Assembly (NCBI RefSeq): GCF_038096175.1
Contig: NZ_CP151099.1
Span: 4,310,501-4,374,500 of the forward strand
Reading direction: 5' to 3'
From: Nostoc sp. UHCC 0302
GTDB lineage: Bacteria; Cyanobacteriota; Cyanobacteriia; Cyanobacteriales; Nostocaceae
DNA length: 64,000 nt
Shown here in pieces: positions 36,060 to 44,781 of this stretch (within the stretch, counting starts at the first letter, position 1; each line of letters starts with the position of its first letter). The notes under the pieces are model-generated. The model did no database searches and was not told the DNA's origin. It was given only the letters and a program-made list of their open reading frames with translations. The translations under genes and the position numbers were made by a program.

Positions 36060-39000
36060 TTAAAAATCTTTGACAAATTCTGTTAAGAAGCGGAAAGCTT
36101 TAAGAATATAGTTGGCGCAATCTTTAGGAGAGGTATTGTAGAACGATCGCCACGCACTAGCTTTATCTTCATCATAGCGATCGCCGCGTTCGGGATGATT
36201 TTCTAACCATGCTAATCGTACTGCATGACCGATTAATACATCCAATACAATATATTCTTCGATTTGCAAATTGGGGTTTTTCGCTGCGATTGCGGCTAAT
36301 CCTGCCAATGCTTCAATATTAACTTGTCGGTACTCTGGAGCTTCAATTTTATTTAGCAGATGCTCTACTAACAGAGCAAAATTTCTTTCTCCCGCAGTCA
36401 TTTCTGATAGCATTAACTCACTATCTAAACGATTGCGGCGCTCTAGTTTATCGCCAATTACTAGGCCTTTGCAATGTTGTAACAATACCCAAACTTGTTT
36501 GAAAAACTCTTTTGGTACACGGCCAGTTGCACCTTCTCCTTGACGAAACCGTCGCCAACCGCCAGGTGGAACTTCTATTTCTTCAGCGATCGCTGTTTGT
36601 ACCACCCAAGCAATATCACTTTCTTTTTGCTTAACGTGTAGTGATTCCTGCTGGCGCAACAGATTACTCATGCCAGTGTAACCAGCTAACACTTGACGCA
36701 AGCGCATTTTTACCTCAAATGGTGAAAGTTGCATTAAGTAATCGTATGCTTCATCTTGAGTAACGTGTAATTCCTGAGCCAATTCGCTGGTAAGCAACAA
36801 AATCAGATAGCCAACTCTTAGCGTTAACAGTCCTTGAAACAGTTGAGGTTCCGCTCTGATTAAGATACCGAGATAGATAATAATTTCTTGTGTGAGGACG
36901 CGATCGCGTATATCTTCACGACAAAAATGGTTAATTTTATCGGCAATTTCATCGTGAGACGTGGGAACCGCGATCAGCGATGCTTCACTATAAGCTTTGC
37001 CCACAGCAATTTGCTTACCTCGCACTAAAATACTTGTTACTGCATCTGACAAACCTATATCAACCATTTGTCGTAACCCAGCAGCACGACGTACTACCGC
37101 CCAGAGGCCTAAATCCCCGGCTTTGGTATACACTTCGTCGAGTAAATCTGTTACAGTCACCGGATATCCTGGCCCGCCATATCCTGTATCAAATTGCAGT
37201 CCCTGCAAACGAGTTAAAGTCTGCAATAACTCAATTTGCTCGTAGATATTCTCTGATGCACGCAAACAAGAAAGCAATAGTCCCAAGTTGGTTTCAGACT
37301 CCATCTGAAATTCTTGGGTATGTCCTAAGCGCCAGTTTTTCTCAGGATGATAGGCTAGATAATAACAACGTAGTCCAGCATTTTTTACTGGTGCTAGAGA
37401 AAATTCTGCATCCTGGAGGAAATCAATTCTTTGGATACCAGCTGTCAGTATTAATTGATTTAGCCGTCCTAATTTCACCTGCACACCGTTACAAACACCA
37501 TCTTTCAGTTCCTGCATCAGTTCTAATAACGTCTCAGAACCGATTTCTAACATGGTGTGTGTCAACATTAAAGTTAAAGTCGGACGTCCTAAATCGCTCC
37601 AGTATTTTTGAATATAAGCTAGTTCGCTTCTGATTTGATCCAGCAGAAAATGGTAATCAAGGGTTAAGTAAAACTGCTGCGAATCTAAAAATGATGGTAA
37701 AAATACAACTGTCTCACCTAGAATCCGAAAGATTCTAGAGGTTGTCAAACTCCGTAGCCGCCTCACTGGTCGACCAGTCAAACCTAGTTTGTCATTTCGC
37801 CCAATTTGGGTATAAATAGCTGAAAGTTCCCCAGCTTTTCTAACTTGAATCGGTTCTACTTGTTTAGGAGTTTGTGTCTCAATACCGTGAACTTCTAGTT
37901 TTTTTTGTAAATCTTCATCTTCTGCGAGTAAGGCAATTTGTACCAAAGCCTGACGCTGTTTTCCTACACACAAATGTCTTCCCAAGGGGTCGATATCACC
38001 AACTGCCACTAACCCTTCACTCAACATTTGACTAAGAATATACAAACTCTGCGCCCACACTAAGGGAATATTTTCATTAGGTAAACGTGGTTGAGTTTGG
38101 GGTGCTAACTTTTCTGCTTCTATGTTTTCGGCTGGCACATAATAAAGTTCTGGCAATAAACGTAAACTATTGCGTTCAACAAGTAATGGTTCTAAAAGTT
38201 CTTGGTATTTTGTAACCTGTTCTTGATTACCACGAAACAACCCATCTAAAACTAAATAAGTGAAAAATAACGGCCATTCGCATTCGATATGCTCAAATTG
38301 TTTAAGTTCCCACGGTTCGTAGTGTAAGCGATGGCTGTCTTCCAAAACGGTTTGGTGACCGTCGCGCAAAAAGCGTTTGCAGCCATATTTACCTGCAAGT
38401 TTGTTGATAATGTCGTTTAAAGTACGTTCCTGTAGTTGCAAATCTTCTACTGCAAAGGCAGGAAAACTAATGATACTCAGCAGCGCTGCATCAATTTCTT
38501 TGGAACCCGATTCTCTTGGCAATAGAGATTCTAGTGTAATCCGAGCGCGGGCAATTTCATCTGGTAGCACATGAATTACTGATGTTTGGCTACCATGCAC
38601 GCCAAATAAATTTAGTCCGTTGATGGCTTCTAAAGCAGCCTTTGCCATCCCTACAGAACTGGCGTTTAATTCAGCATTTCCACGATTGATTTTATTCCCA
38701 CGTTCCCAAATACCGTAATCTGGTGTACGGTAAGCTCGTCCAATATAGTAAACCAAATTTTGGACGAAGTTCACTTCATCAAGTGTGTAAATTATTGGCA
38801 ATCCCGCAGCGGTCATTTGCGCCAACATTAATAAAAATATAGATGTAGCATCAAGTTGCAAATGCCCCCACTCATTATCACCAACAACAATGTCGCCGCT
38901 TGCAGTGTTGTATTTGGCGTGCAAACCATCCAATAGCGACTGAGTGTGTTTAAATGTCTCTACCTTATGAGCTTGCCGCATCATTGCAAAAAGCAACCCG

Positions 39001-39266
39001 CGCATTAGCTTGATAACGCTGTGTTCTAGTTCATAAGTATGTCCTTCGTGGTCGTCAATTTTGCGGTATGCAAGTGCTAAACCCCAAACTGCCAAAATGC
39101 TGTAAACGTTGTCTCGTACCCAAGCATCAGTATAATCACCGTGGGCAGTAATTGCCGTACTCGCAGGTAGTAATCCAGTAATCGGATTCTGGCGAGTCAG
39201 GATAATCGTCTTGATTTGCTGGTAGTAGTACTCTAGACGAGCTAGCAATTCGGTGGCTGTTTTCAT
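36060..39266 (-). CDS. Phosphorylase-kinase alpha/beta-like, GH15-related protein
   Basis: A 1068-aa protein whose N-terminal 350 residues form an (alpha/alpha)6 glucoamylase-like domain: TRQNPITGLLPAS, HGDYTDAWVRDNVYSILAVWG near 42, GDNEWGHLQLDATSIFLLML near 127 and YRTPDYGIWERGNKINRGNAELNAS near 183. This arrangement is that of eukaryotic phosphorylase kinase alpha/beta subunits. GGYGGPGYPVTVTDLLDEVY near 695 and a long helical C-terminus complete it. ATG start, no SD. Whether it cleaves glycans or binds oligosaccharides to regulate glycogen metabolism is unknown. No glycogen gene is adjacent. One of the largest genes in the window. Confidence 0.88.
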   Translation of the reverse strand: MKTATELLARLEYYYQQIKTIILTRQNPITGLLPASTAITAHGDYTDAWVRDNVYSILAVWGLALAYRKIDDHEGHTYELEHSVIKLMRGLLFAMMRQAHKVETFKHTQSLLDGLHAKYNTASGDIVVGDNEWGHLQLDATSIFLLMLAQMTAAGLPIIYTLDEVNFVQNLVYYIGRAYRTPDYGIWERGNKINRGNAELNASSVGMAKAALEAINGLNLFGVHGSQTSVIHVLPDEIARARITLESLLPRESGSKEIDAALLSIISFPAFAVEDLQLQERTLNDIINKLAGKYGCKRFLRDGHQTVLEDSHRLHYEPWELKQFEHIECEWPLFFTYLVLDGLFRGNQEQVTKYQELLEPLLVERNSLRLLPELYYVPAENIEAEKLAPQTQPRLPNENIPLVWAQSLYILSQMLSEGLVAVGDIDPLGRHLCVGKQRQALVQIALLAEDEDLQKKLEVHGIETQTPKQVEPIQVRKAGELSAIYTQIGRNDKLGLTGRPVRRLRSLTTSRIFRILGETVVFLPSFLDSQQFYLTLDYHFLLDQIRSELAYIQKYWSDLGRPTLTLMLTHTMLEIGSETLLELMQELKDGVCNGVQVKLGRLNQLILTAGIQRIDFLQDAEFSLAPVKNAGLRCYYLAYHPEKNWRLGHTQEFQMESETNLGLLLSCLRASENIYEQIELLQTLTRLQGLQFDTGYGGPGYPVTVTDLLDEVYTKAGDLGLWAVVRRAAGLRQMVDIGLSDAVTSILVRGKQIAVGKAYSEASLIAVPTSHDEIADKINHFCREDIRDRVLTQEIIIYLGILIRAEPQLFQGLLTLRVGYLILLLTSELAQELHVTQDEAYDYLMQLSPFEVKMRLRQVLAGYTGMSNLLRQQESLHVKQKESDIAWVVQTAIAEEIEVPPGGWRRFRQGEGATGRVPKEFFKQVWVLLQHCKGLVIGDKLERRNRLDSELMLSEMTAGERNFALLVEHLLNKIEAPEYRQVNIEALAGLAAIAAKNPNLQIEEYIVLDVLIGHAVRLAWLENHPERGDRYDEDKASAWRSFYNTSPKDCANYILKAFRFLTEFVKDF

Positions 39267-39598
39267 GATTTGGTTTAAAGCAGCTTGCAGTATTCGACCC
39301 TGTGGCTGTGAGGCAAAGCTGGAATTGACAGTTAAGGGTGGGATGAGTTTCTTATTATCTCGTGTAAATCGGCATCTAGTTGCTGAATTTCAGTCAACCA
39401 TAACTAAAATCCAAGATTTTTTCAAATCTTCATCACCACGCATACGAGTTTATACATATCTTTAAACTATTTTTGATAATTCTTAAGAAGGATCAACAAT
39501 CATTCAAAAGAGGCAAGTTTAACTAAAAACAGATTGACTACATTATGAATATAAAAATTTGATAACGCTAGAAAAGGCAATAGCAAAGGGGATGAATT
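39267..39598. other. Divergent spacer between the PhK-like gene and a small ORF
   Basis: 332 bp, AT-rich toward the right. I see no strong hairpin or repeat. It should contain the promoters of both flanking genes. Confidence 0.4.
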
Positions 39599-39733
39599 AT
39601 GTCTCTGCGTTACAACGAAAATCATGCTCTTTTGGTAAAATTGGTATACTCCCAAGTTAAAGTTAATGGCAAAAACGAGTTAGTACCACTAGAGCTATAT
39701 GCTGATGGTTCACTCAAGCGGTCTGTTGGATAA
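39599..39733 (+). CDS. Possible small protein, 44 aa
   Basis: ATG at 39599 with AAGGGGAT about 6 nt upstream, and a frame of 44 codons reading MSLRYNENHALLVKLVYSQV and ending in ELYADGSLKRSVG before TAA. It has a mixed, protein-like composition with a charged end. A strong hairpin follows 78 bp after the stop. I do not recognise the sequence. An SD, a sensible start and a downstream terminator argue for a real gene; the short length keeps confidence moderate. Confidence 0.5.
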   Translation: MSLRYNENHALLVKLVYSQVKVNGKNELVPLELYADGSLKRSVG

Positions 39734-39810
39734 GTAAGTGTTAGGAATTAAGTTATTTATTCTTTGGCAATAAATACTGTTAATTACTGCTAATTAGACA
39801 GGCTTTTTGC

Positions 39811-39849
39811 ATATTATCCCCCTTAATCTTTAGATCAGGGGGATAATAT
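39811..39849 (+). terminator. Terminator hairpin after the small ORF
   Basis: ATATTATCCCCCT and AGGGGGATAATAT pair exactly (13 bp), loop 13 nt, then TAACTTAATTTTT. The remaining spacer to the mgtE leader (39850-40389) is AT-rich with one HIP1 site and no supported gene. Confidence 0.75.
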
Positions 39850-40389
39850 TAACTTAATTTTTACTTAGACTTATAATTGGTGATTAAGCTTAAATTCTAA
39901 TTGACGTGTGTTTAGACATTGCTAGGTATAGACATCAGCTTCTAGGTGACGGCTAAAATCAGACTAGCGATCGCAAAGATAGTTATGACAGGCTTATTTG
40001 TTAGTTTATTCAACCATACAGAGACAAGAAACATCTGTCAACTTGACGATGAATAATTGCCCTTGTGCAGATGTCATTACCAAGATACTGGTTATTACTG
40101 ATGTTGTAAAGACTTTAAATTTATAAACTTTGTCTGTATATTCGTTGATGAGCTTGAGATAAATAGTAGTAGTAGTAAAATCTACTCTAAGTTTTATAGA
40201 AAATATATAAAAAGCAAGGCAAAATGTTGCCCAATTGTGCAAAATCCTACTAATGGGGAATACTACTAATAAGTAGCTACCGAATAACACCATTCCGGGT
40301 TAATATTATTACTTAGCGATGTCTTAATTAAATATCGATATTGAGTTTTTGAGATTTTATGGACAAAAGTCCACAAGATGGCAGTATCA

Positions 40390-40443
40390 ACCTCCTCTGA
40401 ACTGGTGAGGCAGTCTCCCAGCGCGGGGGAGACATTAGGAGGT
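40390..40443 (+). promoter_or_regulatory. mgtE 5' leader with anti-SD and nested hairpin
   Basis: ACCTCCT at 40390-40396 is the exact complement of the SD AGGAGGT at 40437-40443. Between them GTCTCCC (40413-40419) pairs with GGGAGAC (40427-40433). An alternative stem CCTC/GAGG (about 40394 with 40407-40410) would free the SD. This layout is what a translational switch would look like. If translation starts at the upstream ATG 40378 instead, the region is coding. Confidence 0.45.
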
Positions 40444-40446
40444 ATT

Positions 40447-41799
40447 ATGCTTACACAAGATATTCGTAATTCACTGATTGATGTTACAGATTTAAACCAG
40501 CTGAAATGGGATTTAAATCGCTTACAACCAGTGGATGTGGGGGAATATATTGCAGAATTGCCGAAAAAACAACGAGCGATCGCATTTCGTTTACTCAACA
40601 AATCTCAGGCAATTGATGTATTTGAATATCTGCCTACAGAGGTGCAAGAAGAACTGATTAATTCTCTGCATGATGTTGAGGTAGTACAACTTGTAGAAGC
40701 GATGAGTCCGGATGAACGGGCAGAATTGTTTGATGAACTACCAGCAGGGGTGATTAAACGGTTACTACAAGAACTGAGTCCCGAACAAAGGCAAGCAACA
40801 GCAACAATCCTTGGCTATCCAGAAGGTACTGCTGGGCGAGTGATGACAACAGAATATGTCCGGTTGCGGGAAGGATTGACTGTAGGCGAAGCCCTGAGCA
40901 AAATCCGCCGCCAGGACGAAGATAAAGAGACGATTTACTATGCTTACGTTACGGACGATAACCGTACGCTGGTCAGAGTTGTTTCATTGCGCCAGTTGCT
41001 GTTTACTTTTCCTGATGTCTTCATCCGAGATATTGCCAGCAATCGCGTCATTAAGGTGAAAACCGAAACCTCTCAAGAAGAAGTCGCCCAAATTATGAAG
41101 CGTTACGACTTGATCGCTATCCCTGTGGTAGATAGGGAAGACCGATTGGTCGGCATTGTCACGATTGACGATGTAATCGATATTTTAGAGGAGGAGGCCA
41201 CAGAAGATATTCAAAAACTGGCAGGTGTGAGTGGCGATGAAGGTGCATTATCTCCTCCTTTACTCACCATGCGTAATCGCTTGCCTTGGCTGTTGGGAAT
41301 CATGGCACTATATATTGGTGCTGCTAGTGCGATCGCACCTTTTCAATCTGTAATTTCTGCCGTGCCAGTTCTTGCAGTCATCATGCCAATTTTTTCTAAT
41401 ACTGGTGGTACTGTCGGTATCCAAGCATTAACAGTCACGATTAGAGGTTTAGGTGTAGGCGAAGTCACACCCAAAGATACCCTGAAAATTCTTCGTAAAG
41501 AACTTCTTGCCGGTTTAGGTACAGCAGTAGTTTTAGCCAGCACGATGATCTTGCTTTCCTTGATTTGGGCGCGTCCCCAAGAGCGATGGGTGGCTTTAAT
41601 TGCCGGAATGGTAATGGCAACTAATACAATTGTGGCGGTGACACTCGGCACTTTACTGCCAATGGGGTTGAAACGATTGAAGCTCGATCCTGCTTTGGTT
41701 AGTGGGCCGTTAGTGACAACAATGCTTGATACAATTGGATTTTTAACATTCCTCACCCTAATTTCTCTGGCTTTAAAAGTTTTACATTTGCCAAGTTGA
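40447..41799 (+). CDS. mgtE: Magnesium transporter MgtE
   Basis: Mg2+ channel of the MgtE family. An N-terminal acidic superhelical domain (VGEYIAELPKKQRAIAFRLL, EAMSPDERAELFDELPAG), two CBS domains (YPEGTAGRVMTTEYVRL near 138, DLIAIPVVDREDRLVGIVTI near 223), and a membrane part from about residue 280 with PVLAVIMPIFSNTGGTVGIQ and the DTIGFLTFLTLISLAL end. The start is the ATG at 40447 (450 aa) since AGGAGG stands 5 nt upstream; an ATG 23 codons earlier has no SD and would encode a non-family leader. Mg2+ binding to the N and CBS domains closes the pore in homologues. Confidence 0.93.
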   Translation: MLTQDIRNSLIDVTDLNQLKWDLNRLQPVDVGEYIAELPKKQRAIAFRLLNKSQAIDVFEYLPTEVQEELINSLHDVEVVQLVEAMSPDERAELFDELPAGVIKRLLQELSPEQRQATATILGYPEGTAGRVMTTEYVRLREGLTVGEALSKIRRQDEDKETIYYAYVTDDNRTLVRVVSLRQLLFTFPDVFIRDIASNRVIKVKTETSQEEVAQIMKRYDLIAIPVVDREDRLVGIVTIDDVIDILEEEATEDIQKLAGVSGDEGALSPPLLTMRNRLPWLLGIMALYIGAASAIAPFQSVISAVPVLAVIMPIFSNTGGTVGIQALTVTIRGLGVGEVTPKDTLKILRKELLAGLGTAVVLASTMILLSLIWARPQERWVALIAGMVMATNTIVAVTLGTLLPMGLKRLKLDPALVSGPLVTTMLDTIGFLTFLTLISLALKVLHLPS

Positions 41800-41915
41800 A
41801 AGGGATTAGTTATTGGGCATGGGGCATGGAAAATGGGGCATAGGACATTGGAAAACTCTTTCCTAGTCCCCAATACCCAGTCCCCAGTACCCAGTCTCCA
41901 GCCCCCATTTCCCAA
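41800..41915. repeat. STRR-like repeats between mgtE and pyrB
   Basis: GGGCATGGGGCATGG units, then CCCCAATACCCAGTCCCCAG and CCAGTCTCCAGCCCCC. The two halves are complementary in type and could fold. They end only 6 bp before the pyrB ATG, so no SD is present. Confidence 0.65.
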
Positions 41916-41920
41916 ATTTT

Positions 41921-42943
41921 ATGCCTACTACTACCTGGAATCGTCATCACGTTCTCTCTTTGGCTGACTTCACTACCGCTGAATATGACACTGTTTTACA
42001 AACTGCTGCTTCTTTTCAAGAAGTGTTGTCGCGGCGCACAAAGAAAGTGCCAACTTTGCAGGGGCAGGTGGTGGCGAATTTATTTTTTGAACCATCTACT
42101 CGAACACGCAGCAGTTTTGAACTCGCTGCTAAACGGTTAAGTGCGGATACACTGAACTTTGCCGCATCTACTTCTTCTATGACTAAGGGGGAGACAATTC
42201 TCGACACGGCGAAGACTTATTTAGCAATGGGAACTGATATTATGGTAGTCCGCCATAAGGAGGCAGGAGTACCAAATGCGATCGCCCAAGAGATGGATCG
42301 TCTTGGTGTACGAGTCAGTGTTCTCAATGCTGGTGATGGTCAACATGAGCATCCTTCCCAAGCACTGCTAGATGTATTTACAATTTGTACTCTAATTGAC
42401 CGTGATCATCCTCGATTGGAACTTTTGAAGGGTAAAAAAATTGCCATTGTTGGGGATATTCTTCATTCTCGTGTCGCACGCTCAAATATTTGGAGTTTAA
42501 TTGCTAGCGGCGCTCAAGTGCATCTCGCAGCACCACCGACTCTCTTACCCAAATTTTTTGCTGAGTATATTTCTGAGGAGTCAGGAGTTAGGAGTTCTTC
42601 TCCCTCATCTCCCAATCCCCAACTATTTTTACATTGGCAGTTAGAACCTGCTTTGCAAGATGCTGATTTTGTCATGACTCTGCGTCTGCAAAAAGAACGC
42701 ATGACGGCTCATTTACTTCCAAGTTTGCGAGAATATCATCAACTGTTTGGGATTACACGCGCAAAGCTGCAACTGTGTAAGCCTAATGTTAAGGTTTTGC
42801 ACCCAGGCCCCGTCAACCGTGGTGTCGAAATTAGCTCTGACCTGATGGATGATCCAGAATTTAGTCTTATTCAATCTCAAGTTACCAGCGGTGTAGCGGT
42901 TCGCATGGCATTGCTGTATTTATTAGGTAGCGGCAAGGCTTAA
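41921..42943 (+). CDS. pyrB: Aspartate carbamoyltransferase catalytic subunit
   Basis: Joins carbamoyl phosphate and aspartate in the first committed pyrimidine step. The carbamoyl-phosphate motif [18 protein letters not shown] lies near 55, [12 protein letters not shown] near 144, the aspartate-side [11 protein letters not shown] near 250 and [14 protein letters not shown] near 290. About 16 extra residues ([16 protein letters not shown], near 218-233) interrupt the usual run from LLPKFFAEY to [14 protein letters not shown]; their DNA looks like the intergenic repeats of this genome. Length 340 aa. ATG start directly after repeats. No pyrI is adjacent. Confidence 0.95.
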   Translation: MPTTTWNRHHVLSLADFTTAEYDTVLQTAASFQEVLSRRTKKVPTLQGQVVANLFFEPSTRTRSSFELAAKRLSADTLNFAASTSSMTKGETILDTAKTYLAMGTDIMVVRHKEAGVPNAIAQEMDRLGVRVSVLNAGDGQHEHPSQALLDVFTICTLIDRDHPRLELLKGKKIAIVGDILHSRVARSNIWSLIASGAQVHLAAPPTLLPKFFAEYISEESGVRSSSPSSPNPQLFLHWQLEPALQDADFVMTLRLQKERMTAHLLPSLREYHQLFGITRAKLQLCKPNVKVLHPGPVNRGVEISSDLMDDPEFSLIQSQVTSGVAVRMALLYLLGSGKA

Positions 42944-42967
42944 GTAATTTAAAATTCAAAATGGAAG

Positions 42968-43011
42968 AGGAGCGTTACAGCTAAAGCAATTTTATTATCT
43001 GTAACGCTCCT
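42968..43011 (+). terminator. 13-bp hairpin after pyrB
   Basis: AGGAGCGTTACAG and CTGTAACGCTCCT pair exactly around an 18-nt AT-rich loop. Only TGTTG follows, so T-tract support is lacking. It ends two bases before the -35 box of the next gene. Confidence 0.6.
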
Positions 43012-43012
43012 G

Positions 43013-43046
43013 TTGACAATCTCAGCATTTCGATTATTCTAGAAAT
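43013..43046 (+). promoter_or_regulatory. Sigma-70-type promoter giving a leaderless ArsR-ClpN mRNA
   Basis: TTGACA at 43013-43018, 16-bp spacer, TATTCT at 43035-43040; the ATG follows at 43047, so transcription should begin at or within a base or two of the start codon. There is no SD. ATTTC/GAAAT arms (about 43028-43032 and 43042-43046) flank the -10 box and could be an operator for the protein's own HTH. Confidence 0.55.
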
Positions 43047-43907
43047 ATGGATAAAGATAAAGATACAGCTCGGTATGCAGATATTTTTGCTGCACTGGGA
43101 TCAGAGCCTCGGCTGGATATTATGCGGCTACTGTTCGCGGCTTATCCAGACGGGATAACTGTGGGTGAAATCCAGGAAAAAATCAAGATTCCGAACTCAA
43201 CGCTATCGCACCATTTAGAAAAGCTGCGGATTGAAGGATTAGTTAATAGCAGTAAAGAGAAGCAATTTCTGCGTTACTCAGCAAATGCTGAGACAATGGA
43301 GAGTTTGCTGTCTTTTTTGGCTACAGGAAAGACTAGAAGCGATCGCAATGTTGAGCCAATCAACAATATATCCACTCAGGAAGGGTTTATGTTTGAAAGA
43401 TTTTTTGAGTCTATCTTTGAAAGACTTTTTGGGTTTATGTCGGGGAGATTCCACCTCAAAGGTTTTGACAGATTCACCCAAAAAGCTATCATAGCGATCA
43501 ATATTGCCCAAGGAGAGTCTCGACGCTTAGGGCATCGATATGTTGGTACAGAACAAATTTTGCTAGGACTAGTTGGAGAAGGTAGCGGCTTTGCAGCACA
43601 GTTTCTGAGTTCTGTGGGGGTGAACTTAGAAAATGCTCAAATTGAAGTAGAAAAAATTATTGGTAGAGGTCAAGGATTTACGCTTGTAGATATTCCCTTT
43701 ACGCCCAGAGCTAAACGAGTATTAGAACTAACAGTAGAACAGTCGCGACAACTTAATCAAAATTATATTGGTACAGAGCATCTGCTGTTAGGCATTCTCA
43801 AAGAAGGTGCAGACAGTGCAGGAAAGGGAGTAGCAATTAAGGTGCTGCAAAATCTTGGGGTAGATTTAGTTTCTTTAGAACAACGACTGCGAAGAGCGCT
43901 GACTTGA
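43047..43907 (+). CDS. ArsR-type HTH fused to a ClpC-like N domain
   Basis: A 286-aa fusion. Residues 5-95 form a winged helix of the ArsR/HTH_20 type ([20 protein letters not shown], then [17 protein letters not shown] as recognition helix and wing QFLRYSA). After a linker, residues 143-207 and 217-285 are the two Clp-N repeats of ClpC ([66 protein letters not shown]). The AAA+ modules are missing. There is no Cys in the whole protein, so thiolate metal sensing is excluded. It may tie adaptor or substrate recognition to DNA binding; function is inference. Confidence 0.88.
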   Translation: MDKDKDTARYADIFAALGSEPRLDIMRLLFAAYPDGITVGEIQEKIKIPNSTLSHHLEKLRIEGLVNSSKEKQFLRYSANAETMESLLSFLATGKTRSDRNVEPINNISTQEGFMFERFFESIFERLFGFMSGRFHLKGFDRFTQKAIIAINIAQGESRRLGHRYVGTEQILLGLVGEGSGFAAQFLSSVGVNLENAQIEVEKIIGRGQGFTLVDIPFTPRAKRVLELTVEQSRQLNQNYIGTEHLLLGILKEGADSAGKGVAIKVLQNLGVDLVSLEQRLRRALT

Positions 43908-44781
43908 AAAGTTTCATCGCATCCTCAAATCTAGTGGAATTAGTTGCCTGCGCTCTTAGTCAGGAGTTTGTTAGTCAAGAATAAACTGCATTAGAGAAAC
44001 TCGTTGCACAATTGACTAACACTTTTTTGTCACTTTGGGAGAATTCAATAGCCCAAACCGTTACGGGGCTGTAGTTTCCACTTTTCGTCTATAAATTTTA
44101 GTTTCTGTTAGAAAATAAAGCTTCAAACCTGGATTAAATCAAAATCTCAGAATTTGGTTGAGATTATTGTTTTCCAAGAGTGACAAAACAGGGCTAAGTT
44201 GTATGATGGCGATCGCAAGGAATTAGACTAATCAGGCTAAACTAACGCACCGTCTATAATTTGGCGATTCCTTCTTTCTGCTAACCACAAGTGAAATTGC
44301 CAGCTTTATAGTGCCATACTTTAAAAGTTTTTAACAACAGCATCCTTCATAAGGAATAGCTTGAGTTAGAATAAAAAACTTTCATTAAATCGCTATTTAA
44401 CTTCTTTGTTCTCTAGCCCAAAATTAGCAGTATAGTGTAGATGGTTTGAAGCATTGTACAGCACTGCATTACAACCTAATTACTTGCATTCCAAAGTAAA
44501 AATTTTATTTAATCAGATAAAATTCTAGATGTAGATGTTTGACTTAAAAAAATCTAGTTTTAAGGCATAAATTTAATTTAAACTCAGTATTTAACCCAAA
44601 ATACTTTCTGGTATACATACGGTTTTAGTCTCACTCTCTAGCTCTAGGAAGAATACTAGGGCTTATTTTTTAATCAGTACATTCACCCGATCGCATGAAG
44701 ACAGGATTTAATCATCTGAGACAATATAACTGTAGAAGTTAAGTATTCACAAACTTCTACAAGTGTCAGAGGGCAATAGAT
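43908..44781. other. Long 874-bp spacer before the pentapeptide gene
   Basis: Holds a weak terminator (GTTAGTCAA at 43970, TTGACTAAC at 44012, then ACTTTTTTG), a small hairpin AATCTCA/TGAGATT at 44143-44165 followed by ATTGTTTTCC, and one HIP1 site near 44208. No ORF is convincing. Length and the two hairpins leave room for a small RNA, which cannot be shown here. Confidence 0.4.

Noticed and set aside
40006-40293. 95-codon minus-strand frame with hydrophobic stretches
   Set aside because: AT-rich spacer, no SD, composition typical of random AT-rich translation.
40260-40446. M-box magnesium riboswitch before mgtE
   Set aside because: Only the short phrase GGTGAGGC matches; the length and the other conserved blocks of the M-box are not there.
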